From contig JAIRWE010000014.1 in assembly GCA_031253365.1 (NCBI GenBank), forward strand, positions 1 to 11,403: a stretch of 11,403 bases of DNA. The letters run 5' to 3'. How positions within the stretch are numbered: position 1 is the first letter of the stretch; each line of letters begins with the position of its first letter. The stretch is from Oscillospiraceae bacterium (GTDB lineage Bacteria; Bacillota; Clostridia; Oscillospirales; Ruminococcaceae). Below, in pieces: positions 1-6,535 of this stretch. The translations under genes were made by a program, and so were the position numbers. The notes under the pieces are model-generated. The model was not told where the DNA came from and did no database searches. It worked only from the letters and a program-made list of their open reading frames with translations.

Positions 1-79
1 CGAACACAACAAGCGGGAACATTAAAAATAACATCCCCGCGAACGCGGCCGCTTTTAACAGGAACAGTCCGGATTTCAA
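1..79 (-). CDS. Membrane protein, N-terminal fragment (runs off the left edge)
   Basis: On the minus strand an open frame starts at TTG (77-79) and stays open to the window edge: 26 codons reading MKSGLFLLKAAAFAGMLFLM and then FPLVVF. A GGAGG ribosome site lies at 85-89, five bases before the TTG, and selects this start; the in-frame ATG further in has no such site. The peptide has one Lys near the start and a second at residue 9, followed by about 17 uninterrupted apolar residues. This is the pattern of an N-terminal membrane helix or signal anchor. It starts 29 bp after the STAS gene's stop on the same strand, so the two are probably co-transcribed. STAS genes are often followed by anti-sigma factors or SpoIIE/RsbU-type phosphatases, some membrane-bound, but too little is visible to name a family. 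Confidence 0.6.
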   Translation of the reverse strand, partial: MKSGLFLLKAAAFAGMLFLMFPLVVF

Positions 80-108
80 GGCAACCTCCGAAAACCTTTT
101 TCAGACGA

Positions 109-408
109 TTATTTAACGGTCAGTATTTTTGACAGCCCCGCGAGGTTCAGTACGTTTTTAACCAAATTACCGGCGTTGCGTAATTCCAAGGTTCCGCCTT
201 TGGACGCGGCGAGGGATACCCCGCTTTGCAAAACCTTTATCCCTTCCTCGTCGATTGAAAACACATCCGAAAAATCCAACGCGAGGTTTTTCTTGATTTT
301 CAGCGCCCTGAACATTTCGTTCATCAGCTGCTGGCTCGAAGTCGAGTCAACACGCCCCGAAACGAACAGAATAACCGAATTTTTTTCTTTACTTTCCGTA
401 ATTTGCAT
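109..408 (-). CDS. STAS-domain protein (RsbV/SpoIIAA-like), phosphosite Ser replaced by Glu
   Basis: A 99-residue single STAS domain, the usual length for anti-sigma factor antagonists. These proteins bind RsbW/SpoIIAB-type anti-sigma kinases in the cytoplasm and are switched off when a Ser is phosphorylated. The core is recognisable: beta strand SVILFVSGRVDS (residues 11-22), then LALDFSDVFSIDEEGIKVLQ (42-61). In classical members the loop reads Asp-Ser-Ser/Thr-Gly; here it is Asp53-Glu54-Glu55-Gly56, so the phosphorylatable Ser is Glu54. That could mimic permanent phosphorylation or mark a STAS protein outside kinase control. I chose ATG 406-408 because AAGGAG lies nine bases upstream; an in-frame TTG at 424-426 would sit inside that ribosome site. 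A strong promoter lies just upstream and a partial membrane-protein gene follows in the same direction. The STAS family is secure; the partner and role are not known. Confidence 0.88.
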   Translation of the reverse strand: MQITESKEKNSVILFVSGRVDSTSSQQLMNEMFRALKIKKNLALDFSDVFSIDEEGIKVLQSGVSLAASKGGTLELRNAGNLVKNVLNLAGLSKILTVK

Positions 409-417
409 ACGCGACAA

Positions 418-423
418 CTCCTT
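418..423 (-). promoter_or_regulatory. Ribosome binding site that fixes the STAS start
   Basis: The minus strand reads AAGGAG, nine bases before ATG 406-408. It overlaps the alternative upstream TTG (424-426) reading frame and so rules that start out. Confidence 0.75.
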
Positions 424-442
424 CAAACCTGTTTCTTACGCC

Positions 443-471
443 ATTATATCATAATCACTCCGATAATGCAA
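443..471 (-). promoter_or_regulatory. Sigma-A-type promoter of the STAS operon
   Basis: On the minus strand, TTGCAT (466-471) and a perfect TATAAT (443-448) are separated by exactly 17 bases, giving an expected transcript start near 436 and a short leader before ATG 408. The -35 matches consensus at only three of six positions; the -10 is perfect. A 6-bp inverted repeat, CATTAT (442-447) and ATAATG (463-468), lies over both promoter boxes and might be an operator, though it is short enough to be chance. Confidence 0.65.
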
Positions 472-499
472 ATAATTTGAGAATTTTCACGGTAAAATA

Positions 500-528
500 T
501 TGATTTTCGCTTTTGTTCATGGTATAAT
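500..528 (+). promoter_or_regulatory. Sigma-A-type promoter of comM/yifB
   Basis: TTGATT (500-505), a 17-base spacer and a perfect TATAAT (523-528). The transcript would begin near 535, giving a leader of about 60 bases. The -10 box ends at 528, so translation cannot start at the in-frame TTG found there; this supports the later ATG at 594. The promoter is back to back with the STAS promoter: the two -35 boxes are 28 bp apart. Confidence 0.72.
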
Positions 529-536
529 TGCACGCA

Positions 537-557
537 GGCGGTTCGGGCGGTTCGGGC
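537..557. repeat. Short tandem repeat in the comM/yifB leader
   Basis: The 9-mer GGCGGTTCG occurs twice in direct tandem (537-545 and 546-554), followed by a partial third copy GGC. It lies in the presumed untranslated leader between the promoter and the ribosome site. I see no function; it may be a local duplication. Confidence 0.5.
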
Positions 558-567
558 AAAATTCACC

Positions 568-575
568 GGAGGGGG
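568..575 (+). promoter_or_regulatory. Unusually distant ribosome site of comM/yifB
   Basis: GGAGGGGG is the only strong purine-rich site before the gene, but it ends 18 bases before ATG 594, against a usual 5-10. A weaker GGG (583-585) has an 8-base spacing. No alternative ATG, GTG or TTG lies in frame between them, so either initiation is weak or the leader folds to shorten the distance. Confidence 0.4.
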
Positions 576-593
576 TTTTTTTGGGTTGCCGTT

Positions 594-2123
594 ATGTTCA
601 CACAAATTAACAGCGTCGGTCTGTTCGGAATGAACGCCTTCCCCGTGAAAGTGGAAATCAACTCGGTGAAGGGTATCCCCTCGTTTGACATAGTAGGGCT
701 TGCCGACACTTCCGTCCAGGAAAGCAAACAGCGCATAATCAGCGCGATGAAAAATTCCGGCATAGAAACGAAAAGTCAAACTTTGGTGATAAACCTTACG
801 CCCGCTTCCGTGAAAAAAGCGGGTTCTTCGTATGATTTGGCAATTCTGACGGCGGTTTTGGCGGTTCAGGGGGAAGCCCTGACGGACGTCGGCAAGTCGG
901 CGTTTTTCGGGGAGGTGTCGTTGGGCGGCGGCGTGAACGCCGTTCTGGGCGCCCTTACAATGGCTATCGAAGCGGGGAAAAACGGCATCGAAAAGGTTTT
1001 CCTTCCGTATGAAAACGCGGCGGAAGCGAGCGTCGTTTCGGGGGTTTCGGTTTACGGCGTGAGGAACGTTTCGGAATTATACGCCCATCTTCGCGGGGAA
1101 AAGCTGATTGCCCCGCAGCCGCCCTACACCCCGAGCGCCGCCGCTTATGAAAATTTACCCGACTTTTCCGACGTGAAGGGGCAGGAGAACGTCAAACAGG
1201 CTTTGACAATCGCGGCGGCGGGTTTTCATAACATGATAATGATAGGGCCGCCGGGAACGGGAAAATCCATGCTGGCGAAGCGGCTGCCCTCGGTGCTTCC
1301 CGTCATGACGTTCGGCGAAAGCATAGAAACCACGCAGATTCACTCAATCGCGGGGATTCTCGACAAGAACGCCCCGCTTGTGGTGAACCGACCCTTCCGC
1401 CCCGTAAGCCACACCGCTTCGGCGGCGGGTCTGGTGGGGGGGAGCGGCGTCCCCCGTCCGGGCGAAATTTCACTGGCGCATAACGGCGTGCTGTTTTTGG
1501 ACGAGCTGCCCGAATTTGACCGCCGAACGCTCGAAACGCTCCGCCAACCCGTTGAAAACCGCGAGATTGTCATTTCCCGCGCGACGGGTTCGGCTCGTTA
1601 CCCCTGCAATTTCATGCTCATCGCCGCCATGAACCCCTGCCCGTGCGGAAATTTCGGGCACCCCGCAAAACAGTGCGTTTGCTCCAAGCTGGCGGTTACG
1701 CGGTATTTGAGCAAAATCAGCCAGCCGGTCTTAGACAGAATCGACATTCAAATCGAGGTAACCCCCGTCAGCTATAACGAGATTTCCAACGACGAAAAGG
1801 GGTTATCCTCCGCCGATATACGCGAAAAGGTGGAAAAAGCGCGGCTAATCCAGGAAACGCGGTTCAAGGGGACAAATATCCGCTCCAACTCGGAGATACC
1901 GTCCGCCTTGCTCGGCGAAGTCTGCGTTATGGACGAAGCGGCGCGGGAAATGATAAAGAACGTGTTCGACAAGCTCGGTATGTCGGCGCGCGCTTACGAC
2001 CGCGTCCTTAAAGTGGCGCGAACGGCGGCGGACTTGGACAAAAACGAGTTTATAAACAAGAAGCACGTTTCAATGGCAATCAGTTACAGGAGCTTGGACA
2101 GGAAATACTGGAGCCGTTCATAG
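594..2123 (+). CDS. comM: ComM/YifB family AAA+ ATPase (Mg-chelatase-like)
   Basis: A full-length 509-residue member of the YifB/ComM family. The Gram-negative relative ComM is a hexameric helicase that promotes branch migration during integration of transforming DNA; in Firmicutes the role is less defined. Domain order is as expected: an N-terminal ChlI-like fold (about 1-165, with the family hallmark GIPSFDIVGLADTSVQESKQ), the AAA+ core (about 190-395) and a C-terminal Mg-chelatase helical domain (about 400-505). Walker A is GPPGTGKS (218-225) and Walker B is VLFLDE (299-304). The family's cysteine knuckle has Cys349, Cys351, Cys361 and Cys363, probably a metal site. LDRIDI follows as in other members. 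ATG 594 is chosen because the family begins about 12 residues before the GxxAxPVxVE stretch and the promoter excludes earlier starts. It appears monocistronic, since the next gene has its own promoter. All key residues are intact. Confidence 0.95.
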   Translation: MFTQINSVGLFGMNAFPVKVEINSVKGIPSFDIVGLADTSVQESKQRIISAMKNSGIETKSQTLVINLTPASVKKAGSSYDLAILTAVLAVQGEALTDVGKSAFFGEVSLGGGVNAVLGALTMAIEAGKNGIEKVFLPYENAAEASVVSGVSVYGVRNVSELYAHLRGEKLIAPQPPYTPSAAAYENLPDFSDVKGQENVKQALTIAAAGFHNMIMIGPPGTGKSMLAKRLPSVLPVMTFGESIETTQIHSIAGILDKNAPLVVNRPFRPVSHTASAAGLVGGSGVPRPGEISLAHNGVLFLDELPEFDRRTLETLRQPVENREIVISRATGSARYPCNFMLIAAMNPCPCGNFGHPAKQCVCSKLAVTRYLSKISQPVLDRIDIQIEVTPVSYNEISNDEKGLSSADIREKVEKARLIQETRFKGTNIRSNSEIPSALLGEVCVMDEAAREMIKNVFDKLGMSARAYDRVLKVARTAADLDKNEFINKKHVSMAISYRSLDRKYWSRS

Positions 2124-2136
2124 ACTTCGCGTTGTG

Positions 2137-2165
2137 TTGACAAAATCGGCAAAACGTGGTAGAAT
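2137..2165 (+). promoter_or_regulatory. Near-consensus promoter of the histidine kinase operon
   Basis: A perfect TTGACA (2137-2142), a 17-base spacer and TAGAAT (2160-2165, five of six). It lies 14 bp after the comM stop, so the kinase/Hpt genes need not depend on read-through. It also excludes translation from the in-frame TTG at 2134. Confidence 0.82.
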
Positions 2166-2196
2166 TTTACGCGGGGCAGCCGCCGAAAACCGCAAC

Positions 2197-2201
2197 GGAG
2201 G
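2197..2201 (+). promoter_or_regulatory. Ribosome binding site that fixes the kinase start
   Basis: GGAGG seven bases before ATG 2209. Together with the promoter at 2137-2165 it places the start at 2209 rather than at the upstream in-frame TTG. Confidence 0.8.
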
Positions 2202-2208
2202 AATTTTG

Positions 2209-5200
2209 ATGTTTCAGGCATATCGGACTCCCGTCGACGCGGGCGCTTTCGCCGAACGGCGAAACGCGATTGTCGACGCGTTGAATAAAATGGTCGAAAT
2301 CATCACCGCCTACAACGAGGACGCTTTCGAGAAGGTTATGACCGAAGCGTTGTCCCCCGTCGCCGAAGCCGCCCGCCTTGACCGCGTCGCCGTTTATCGG
2401 AGCGTCGGCAGCTCGCCGGGGCTCGGGCAGGCTTACGCTTGGTACAAGGGGGAACCGTCCGGGCAAAACGGGGAAGCCGCCGTGCTACCCGACCACCCTT
2501 CCGTGAACCGTTGGGTGGAAACCCTGAAAAAAGGCGAATACATAAACGGGAACGCCGGCGACATGAACGGGGAGGACGCGGATTTTTGCGCGCTGTTCGG
2601 CATTAAGGCAATCCTTTTTGTTCCTGTTTTTACGTTCGGTAAGTTCTGGGGCGTCGTCACCATGGAGGACCACACCGATTGCAGATATTTCGACGAGGGC
2701 TGCCTCGACCTTATGCACTCCGTGGCGCGGCTTTGCGCCAACGCTTTCATACGGGCGGAAACCGAACACAAAGTCACCGAGGTCAACCAGTATAATCTCG
2801 CCATACTGAACGCCTCGCCCATAGGCATTACCATTATCAACAGCAATCTGGAATTTGTCGACTGCAACAGCGAAATCCTCAATCTGTTCTGCACGACGAA
2901 ACAGCATTATCTTGAAAATTTTTACGATTTTTCCCCCGAATACCAGCCGGACGGCTCCAAATCAAAGGAAAAAGCCGTGGAAATCATCAAAATGGCGTTT
3001 AATAACGAAATCGTCGTCCGCGAATGGACGCACGTAGATTCCCACGGGAAAATAATCCCCTTCGAGGTCACCCTTGCGCGCGTTTTGTACAATAACGAAT
3101 ACATCATACTCGGGTATCAGTATGACGTCACAAACGTCCGAAGAATGACGGACGACATAAAAAAACAAAGCGAAATGCTCGCCGCGCGCCTTGAACAGCA
3201 GGAGGTTTTGGCGGATATTTCAAGGGGCTTAATCGCCTCCGGAGACACGGAGCTGCTTATCGACGACGCGCTGGCAAAATTGGGGAAATACCACGGCGTG
3301 ACGAGGGTTCTCATCATAGGCGTCAACTACGCCGATAAGTCTCTCCGCGTCGCTTACCAATGGTACTCGAACGGCGTGCCGCCGCTCAACCTGATAAAAT
3401 TCGGCACGTTTGAAATGGTTACGTACAGCTTCCCGGAAAAGCTGGGCAATGACTTTTTCGTTCGCCCCCTTTGTTTCGCGGATATTACCGCCGTCCCGAA
3501 AGAATACGGCTCTTTGCTGGACTCCGACATTCGCGCGCTTGTCGGCGCGCCGATTTACGTCGAAGGCAGGCTGTGGGGGGTTTTAAGCGTCGAAAACCGT
3601 TCCGCGCGCGACTGGACGCAAAGCCAGGTCGATTTTATCTCGATAACGGCAAGCACCATGGCGGGCGCGATTATGCGCGATATTTATAACAAGAAGCTGT
3701 CGGAAGCCCTCGAAAAGGCGACCGTCGCAAGCAAGGCGAAGGGCGAATTCCTTTCCAACATGAGCCACGAAATGCGCACGCCGTTAAACGCGATAATAGG
3801 GATGACGGCAATCGGCAAGGAATCCGCGGACGTGGAAAGGAAAAATTACGCGCTCAAAAAGGTGGAGGACGCCTCGACGCATTTGCTCGGCGTTATAAAC
3901 GACGTTCTCGATATGTCCAAAATCGAGGCGGATATGCTGAAATTGTCGCCCATCGAATTCAGCTTTGAAAGGATGCTCCAAAAGGTAATAACGGTTATAA
4001 ATTTCCGCGTGGACGAAAAATCGCAGAAGCTGAAAGTCAACATAGACAAAAACGTGCCGAAATTCCTCGTAGGCGACGACCAGCGTTTGGCGCAGGTTAT
4101 CACCAATTTGCTGTCGAACGCGGTAAAGTTCACCCCCGAAAACGGGGAAATCAGCCTCGACGCGTCTTTGGAGGGCGAAGAGGACGGCGTTTGCGTAATC
4201 CGCACGCGGGTGACGGACACGGGAATAGGCATTTCGCCCGAGCAGCAGGAAAGGCTGTTCGTCGCGTTTGAACAGGCGGAAAACAGAACCAGCCGCAACT
4301 TCGGCGGAACGGGGCTGGGGCTGGCGATTTCAAAACGGATTACGGAGCTTATGGGCGGGAAAATACACGTGGAATCCGAATTGGGCAAAGGCGCGAAATT
4401 TGTGTTCACGGTAAAAATGGCGCGCGGCGAAAAAAATCTGCAATCGCTGTTGGGTCCCGGCGTAAACAGGGAAACTCTGCGCGTCCTCGCGGCTGACGAC
4501 GAAGAGGCGGTGTGCGGTTACTTAAAAGACGTTTTCGACCTTGTCGGGGTGAAGTGCGACGTCGCTTCCGACGGGATTGAGGCTTACGACATGATAGACG
4601 CCAACGGCGACTATGACATATATTTCGTGGACTGGCGAATGCCCGGGATGGACGGTATGGAGCTTACCAAAAGAATCAAAAAACGCGAAGGGGGCGCCCG
4701 TTCCGTCGTCACCATGATTTCCTCGGCGGACTGGGCGTTGATTAAAGACGAGGCGGTCAGCGCGGGCGTGGACAAATATTTGCTTAAACCGCTGCTTTCC
4801 TCGACGGTGATAGACTGCGTGAACGAGTGCCTCGGTATGGACCCCGAACACAAAGTCGAGGTGTTCAAAAAAAATGTCGGCGGCACTTTCGCCGGAAAAA
4901 GCATACTGCTCGTCGAAGACATTGATATTAACCGCGAAATCGTGCTTTCCCTCCTGGAAAATACCGGGCTGGAAATAGACTGCGCGGAAAACGGCGCGCA
5001 AGCCATCGATTTACTGGAAAAGAACCCCGAAAAGTACGACATGGTGTTCATGGACGTGCAAATGCCGAAAGTGGACGGTCTTGAGGCGACGCGACGCATA
5101 CGCGGCGATTTGGGGCGGCGCGAACTGCCGATAGTGGCGATGACGGCGAATGTTTTCAAACATGATATTGACGAGTGTTATGCGGCGGGGATGAACGACT

Positions 5201-5274
5201 ATTTGAGCAAGCCGCTTGATATAGACGACATTTTTAACAAACTGCGCAAATATTTAATTTTTAAGGAGTTTTGA
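2209..5274 (+). CDS. Soluble hybrid histidine kinase, GAF-PAS-GAF-HisKA-HATPase-REC-REC
   Basis: A 1021-residue hybrid sensor kinase. Domains by residue: GAF-like (about 38-184), PAS (about 198-309, starting ILNASPIGITIINSNLEFVD), a short coiled linker, a second GAF-like domain (about 334-494), HisKA (about 508-577) with the phospho-accepting His520 in NMSHEMRTPLNAIIGM, HATPase (about 621-737) with the N box around Asn633/Asn637, G1 box DTGIG (670-674) and GGTGLG (699-704). Two receivers follow: REC1 (about 755-874), phospho-acceptor Asp808 and Lys860; REC2 (about 898-1016), Asp949 and Lys1001. All catalytic residues are present. I see no transmembrane segment, so it should sense a cytoplasmic ligand, redox state or partner through the GAF/PAS domains; no cofactor can be assigned. 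It has its own promoter. The adjacent Hpt gene completes a His-Asp-His chain, presumably ending on an unseen DNA-binding or enzymatic regulator. Architecture is clear; signal and output are unknown. Confidence 0.95.
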   Translation: MFQAYRTPVDAGAFAERRNAIVDALNKMVEIITAYNEDAFEKVMTEALSPVAEAARLDRVAVYRSVGSSPGLGQAYAWYKGEPSGQNGEAAVLPDHPSVNRWVETLKKGEYINGNAGDMNGEDADFCALFGIKAILFVPVFTFGKFWGVVTMEDHTDCRYFDEGCLDLMHSVARLCANAFIRAETEHKVTEVNQYNLAILNASPIGITIINSNLEFVDCNSEILNLFCTTKQHYLENFYDFSPEYQPDGSKSKEKAVEIIKMAFNNEIVVREWTHVDSHGKIIPFEVTLARVLYNNEYIILGYQYDVTNVRRMTDDIKKQSEMLAARLEQQEVLADISRGLIASGDTELLIDDALAKLGKYHGVTRVLIIGVNYADKSLRVAYQWYSNGVPPLNLIKFGTFEMVTYSFPEKLGNDFFVRPLCFADITAVPKEYGSLLDSDIRALVGAPIYVEGRLWGVLSVENRSARDWTQSQVDFISITASTMAGAIMRDIYNKKLSEALEKATVASKAKGEFLSNMSHEMRTPLNAIIGMTAIGKESADVERKNYALKKVEDASTHLLGVINDVLDMSKIEADMLKLSPIEFSFERMLQKVITVINFRVDEKSQKLKVNIDKNVPKFLVGDDQRLAQVITNLLSNAVKFTPENGEISLDASLEGEEDGVCVIRTRVTDTGIGISPEQQERLFVAFEQAENRTSRNFGGTGLGLAISKRITELMGGKIHVESELGKGAKFVFTVKMARGEKNLQSLLGPGVNRETLRVLAADDEEAVCGYLKDVFDLVGVKCDVASDGIEAYDMIDANGDYDIYFVDWRMPGMDGMELTKRIKKREGGARSVVTMISSADWALIKDEAVSAGVDKYLLKPLLSSTVIDCVNECLGMDPEHKVEVFKKNVGGTFAGKSILLVEDIDINREIVLSLLENTGLEIDCAENGAQAIDLLEKNPEKYDMVFMDVQMPKVDGLEATRRIRGDLGRRELPIVAMTANVFKHDIDECYAAGMNDYLSKPLDIDDIFNKLRKYLIFKEF

Positions 5275-5276
5275 AA

Positions 5277-5654
5277 ATGACAAACGACGAAAAAATTCTC
5301 GCGCTTCGGGGGGTTGACGAATTGGACGTGGACGCGGGGCTGAAGGTGCTGTCGGGGCTGACGGGCCCTTACCTGAAAGTTTTGCGTATCGCGGTTAAAA
5401 CCGAAAAGAAAGACAAGGGCGTTCTTGAAGGGCTGCTCGCGGAAAACAAATACGACGATTTCAGGGTGATTGTTCACGGCTATAAAAGCGCTCTCGCCAA
5501 TATCGGGGCGCTGAAACTCTCGGCGACCGCCAAGGAGCTTGAAGCAAGCTCGTCGAAGGGGGAACGCGCCGAAATCGAAGCCGTCCTTCCGGGATTTTTA
5601 AGCCGTTTCAGCGCGTTCGCCGAAAAACTTTCGGAAATATTGGGCGAAGAATGA
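5277..5654 (+). CDS. Stand-alone Hpt phosphotransfer protein
   Basis: A 125-residue histidine phosphotransfer protein. It shows the typical N-terminal pattern of Hpt domains (GVDELDVDAGLKVLSG, residues 12-27), then a helix with the phosphorylatable His67 in FRVIVHGYKSALANIGA. The usual HxxKG motif is HGYKS here: His and Lys70 are kept, Gly is replaced by Ser71. The C-terminal helices complete the four-helix bundle. ATG 5277 has AAGGAG at 5263-5268, eight bases upstream; a TTG at 5271 is in frame but overlaps the kinase stop. The gene starts two bases after the kinase stop codon, so the two are surely one operon. Its likely job is to accept phosphate from Asp949 (or Asp808) of the hybrid kinase and pass it to a receiver encoded elsewhere, or to drain phosphate back. 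Confidence 0.9.
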   Translation: MTNDEKILALRGVDELDVDAGLKVLSGLTGPYLKVLRIAVKTEKKDKGVLEGLLAENKYDDFRVIVHGYKSALANIGALKLSATAKELEASSSKGERAEIEAVLPGFLSRFSAFAEKLSEILGEE

Positions 5655-5676
5655 CGGGTAAAGGAAAAAACGTAAA

Positions 5677-6474
5677 ATGTTAATTGATTTTCATGTCCAC
5701 GCCTTCACGGACGAAATCGCCGAAAAAGCAATCAGCACCCTTATTTCCAACGCGCAAATCCCCTGTTACACGAACGGCACGGTAGGGGATACCCGCCGCC
5801 TTTTCAACGAATGGGGGGTAGATTACGGCGTGCTTTTGCCGATTGCGACAAAACCCGCGCAGCAGCTTAGGATAAACAACTGGGCGGCGGAACAGGCGGC
5901 GGGCGGTATCATACCGTTCGGAACGGTTCACCCCGACGCCCCCGACGTCGGCGAGGAGCTGCGCCGGATAAAATCGCTGGGGCTTAAAGGCATCAAGCTC
6001 CATCCCGATTATCAGGGCTTTTTTCTGTTCGAGGAGAAGATGAAGCCGATTTATAAAGCCTGCGAAGAATTGGGGCTTCCCATAGTGATTCACATGGGGC
6101 ACGACCCCGTTTCCCCCCTGACGCGGCACGCCATGCCCTATCATTTGGTCGCGATAAACGAAGAATTCCCCGCGTTGAAAATCATCGGGGCGCATTTGGG
6201 CGGTATGTTCGCCTGGGAGGAAGTGCTGCATTACGTCTGCGGGCGGGAAAACATCTGGCTTGACACTTCTTATTTGGCGGGGGAAATCAGCGCGGAAATG
6301 ATGACGTCCGTCATAAAAAAGCACGGCGCGGAAAAAATCCTGTTCGCGTCCGACTGTCCGTGGCATACGCCGAAACAGGAAACGGAGTTCATTGAAACGC
6401 TTCCGCTTTCGCCGGAGGAAAAGGAAAAAATTTATTGGAAAAACGCGGCAAAATTATTAAAAATGCGGCACTGA
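5677..6474 (+). CDS. Amidohydrolase-2 family metal-dependent hydrolase
   Basis: A 265-residue TIM-barrel protein of the amidohydrolase-2 (PF04909-type) family, cytoplasmic, with no signal peptide. The metal and catalytic positions look intact: His6-x-His8 in IDFHVHAF, a conserved GIKLHPD (105-111), His139 in VIHMGHD, His173 in IIGAHLGG and Asp226 in FASDCPW. Family members hydrolyse or decarboxylate small cyclic or carboxylated substrates; the substrate cannot be read from the sequence. ATG 5677 follows a modest AAAGGA (5659-5664) at about 12 bases. The gene is 22 bp after the Hpt gene and 61 bp before the DRTGG gene, all on the same strand, so it may belong to either transcription unit. PHP-type phosphoesterase genes can sit next to DRTGG/hydrogenase modules; whether this unrelated hydrolase fills a similar slot is only a guess. 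Confidence 0.9.
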   Translation: MLIDFHVHAFTDEIAEKAISTLISNAQIPCYTNGTVGDTRRLFNEWGVDYGVLLPIATKPAQQLRINNWAAEQAAGGIIPFGTVHPDAPDVGEELRRIKSLGLKGIKLHPDYQGFFLFEEKMKPIYKACEELGLPIVIHMGHDPVSPLTRHAMPYHLVAINEEFPALKIIGAHLGGMFAWEEVLHYVCGRENIWLDTSYLAGEISAEMMTSVIKKHGAEKILFASDCPWHTPKQETEFIETLPLSPEEKEKIYWKNAAKLLKMRH

Positions 6475-6479
6475 CGCAA

Positions 6480-6507
6480 GCCCCCGAAAATCTCTTCGGG
6501 CGGGGGC
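6480..6507 (+). other. GC-rich hairpin between the amidohydrolase and DRTGG genes
   Basis: GCCCCCG (6480-6486) and CGGGGGC (6501-6507) form a perfect 7-bp stem with a 14-base loop; an alternative pairing uses CCCGAA with TTCGGG. It begins 6 bp after a stop codon, as terminators do, but no T-tract follows, so it is not a standard intrinsic terminator. It could be an mRNA-processing or stability element, or a partial terminator that lowers expression of the downstream trio. Confidence 0.45.
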
Positions 6508-6535
6508 GCGGAAAGCGTCGAGAAAGGTTGCCATT

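Noticed and set aside
409..426. STAS start at TTG 426
   Set aside because: The AAGGAG site for the ATG at 408 lies inside this extension, so the extension is most likely untranslated leader.
528..593. Start of comM at the in-frame TTG 528, adding 22 residues
   Set aside because: That codon overlaps the last base of the TATAAT box, and the added residues (Gly/Ser-rich, from the tandem repeat) have no counterpart in the family.
2134..2208. Start of the histidine kinase at TTG 2134, adding 25 residues
   Set aside because: The stretch contains a near-consensus promoter (2137-2165), and ATG 2209 has a well-spaced GGAGG.
3846..4409. 187-codon minus-strand open frame within the kinase
   Set aside because: It lies opposite the highly conserved HisKA/HATPase coding region and has no ribosome site or family resemblance.
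5680..6366. 228-codon open frame opposite the amidohydrolase gene
   Set aside because: Composition is typical of an antisense shadow in GC-rich DNA, and the plus-strand gene has all its family motifs.
6435..6463. Possible promoter TTGGAA-N17-TAAAAA before the DRTGG gene
   Set aside because: Both boxes match at only four of six positions and lie inside an A-rich coding end of the amidohydrolase gene; too weak to list.
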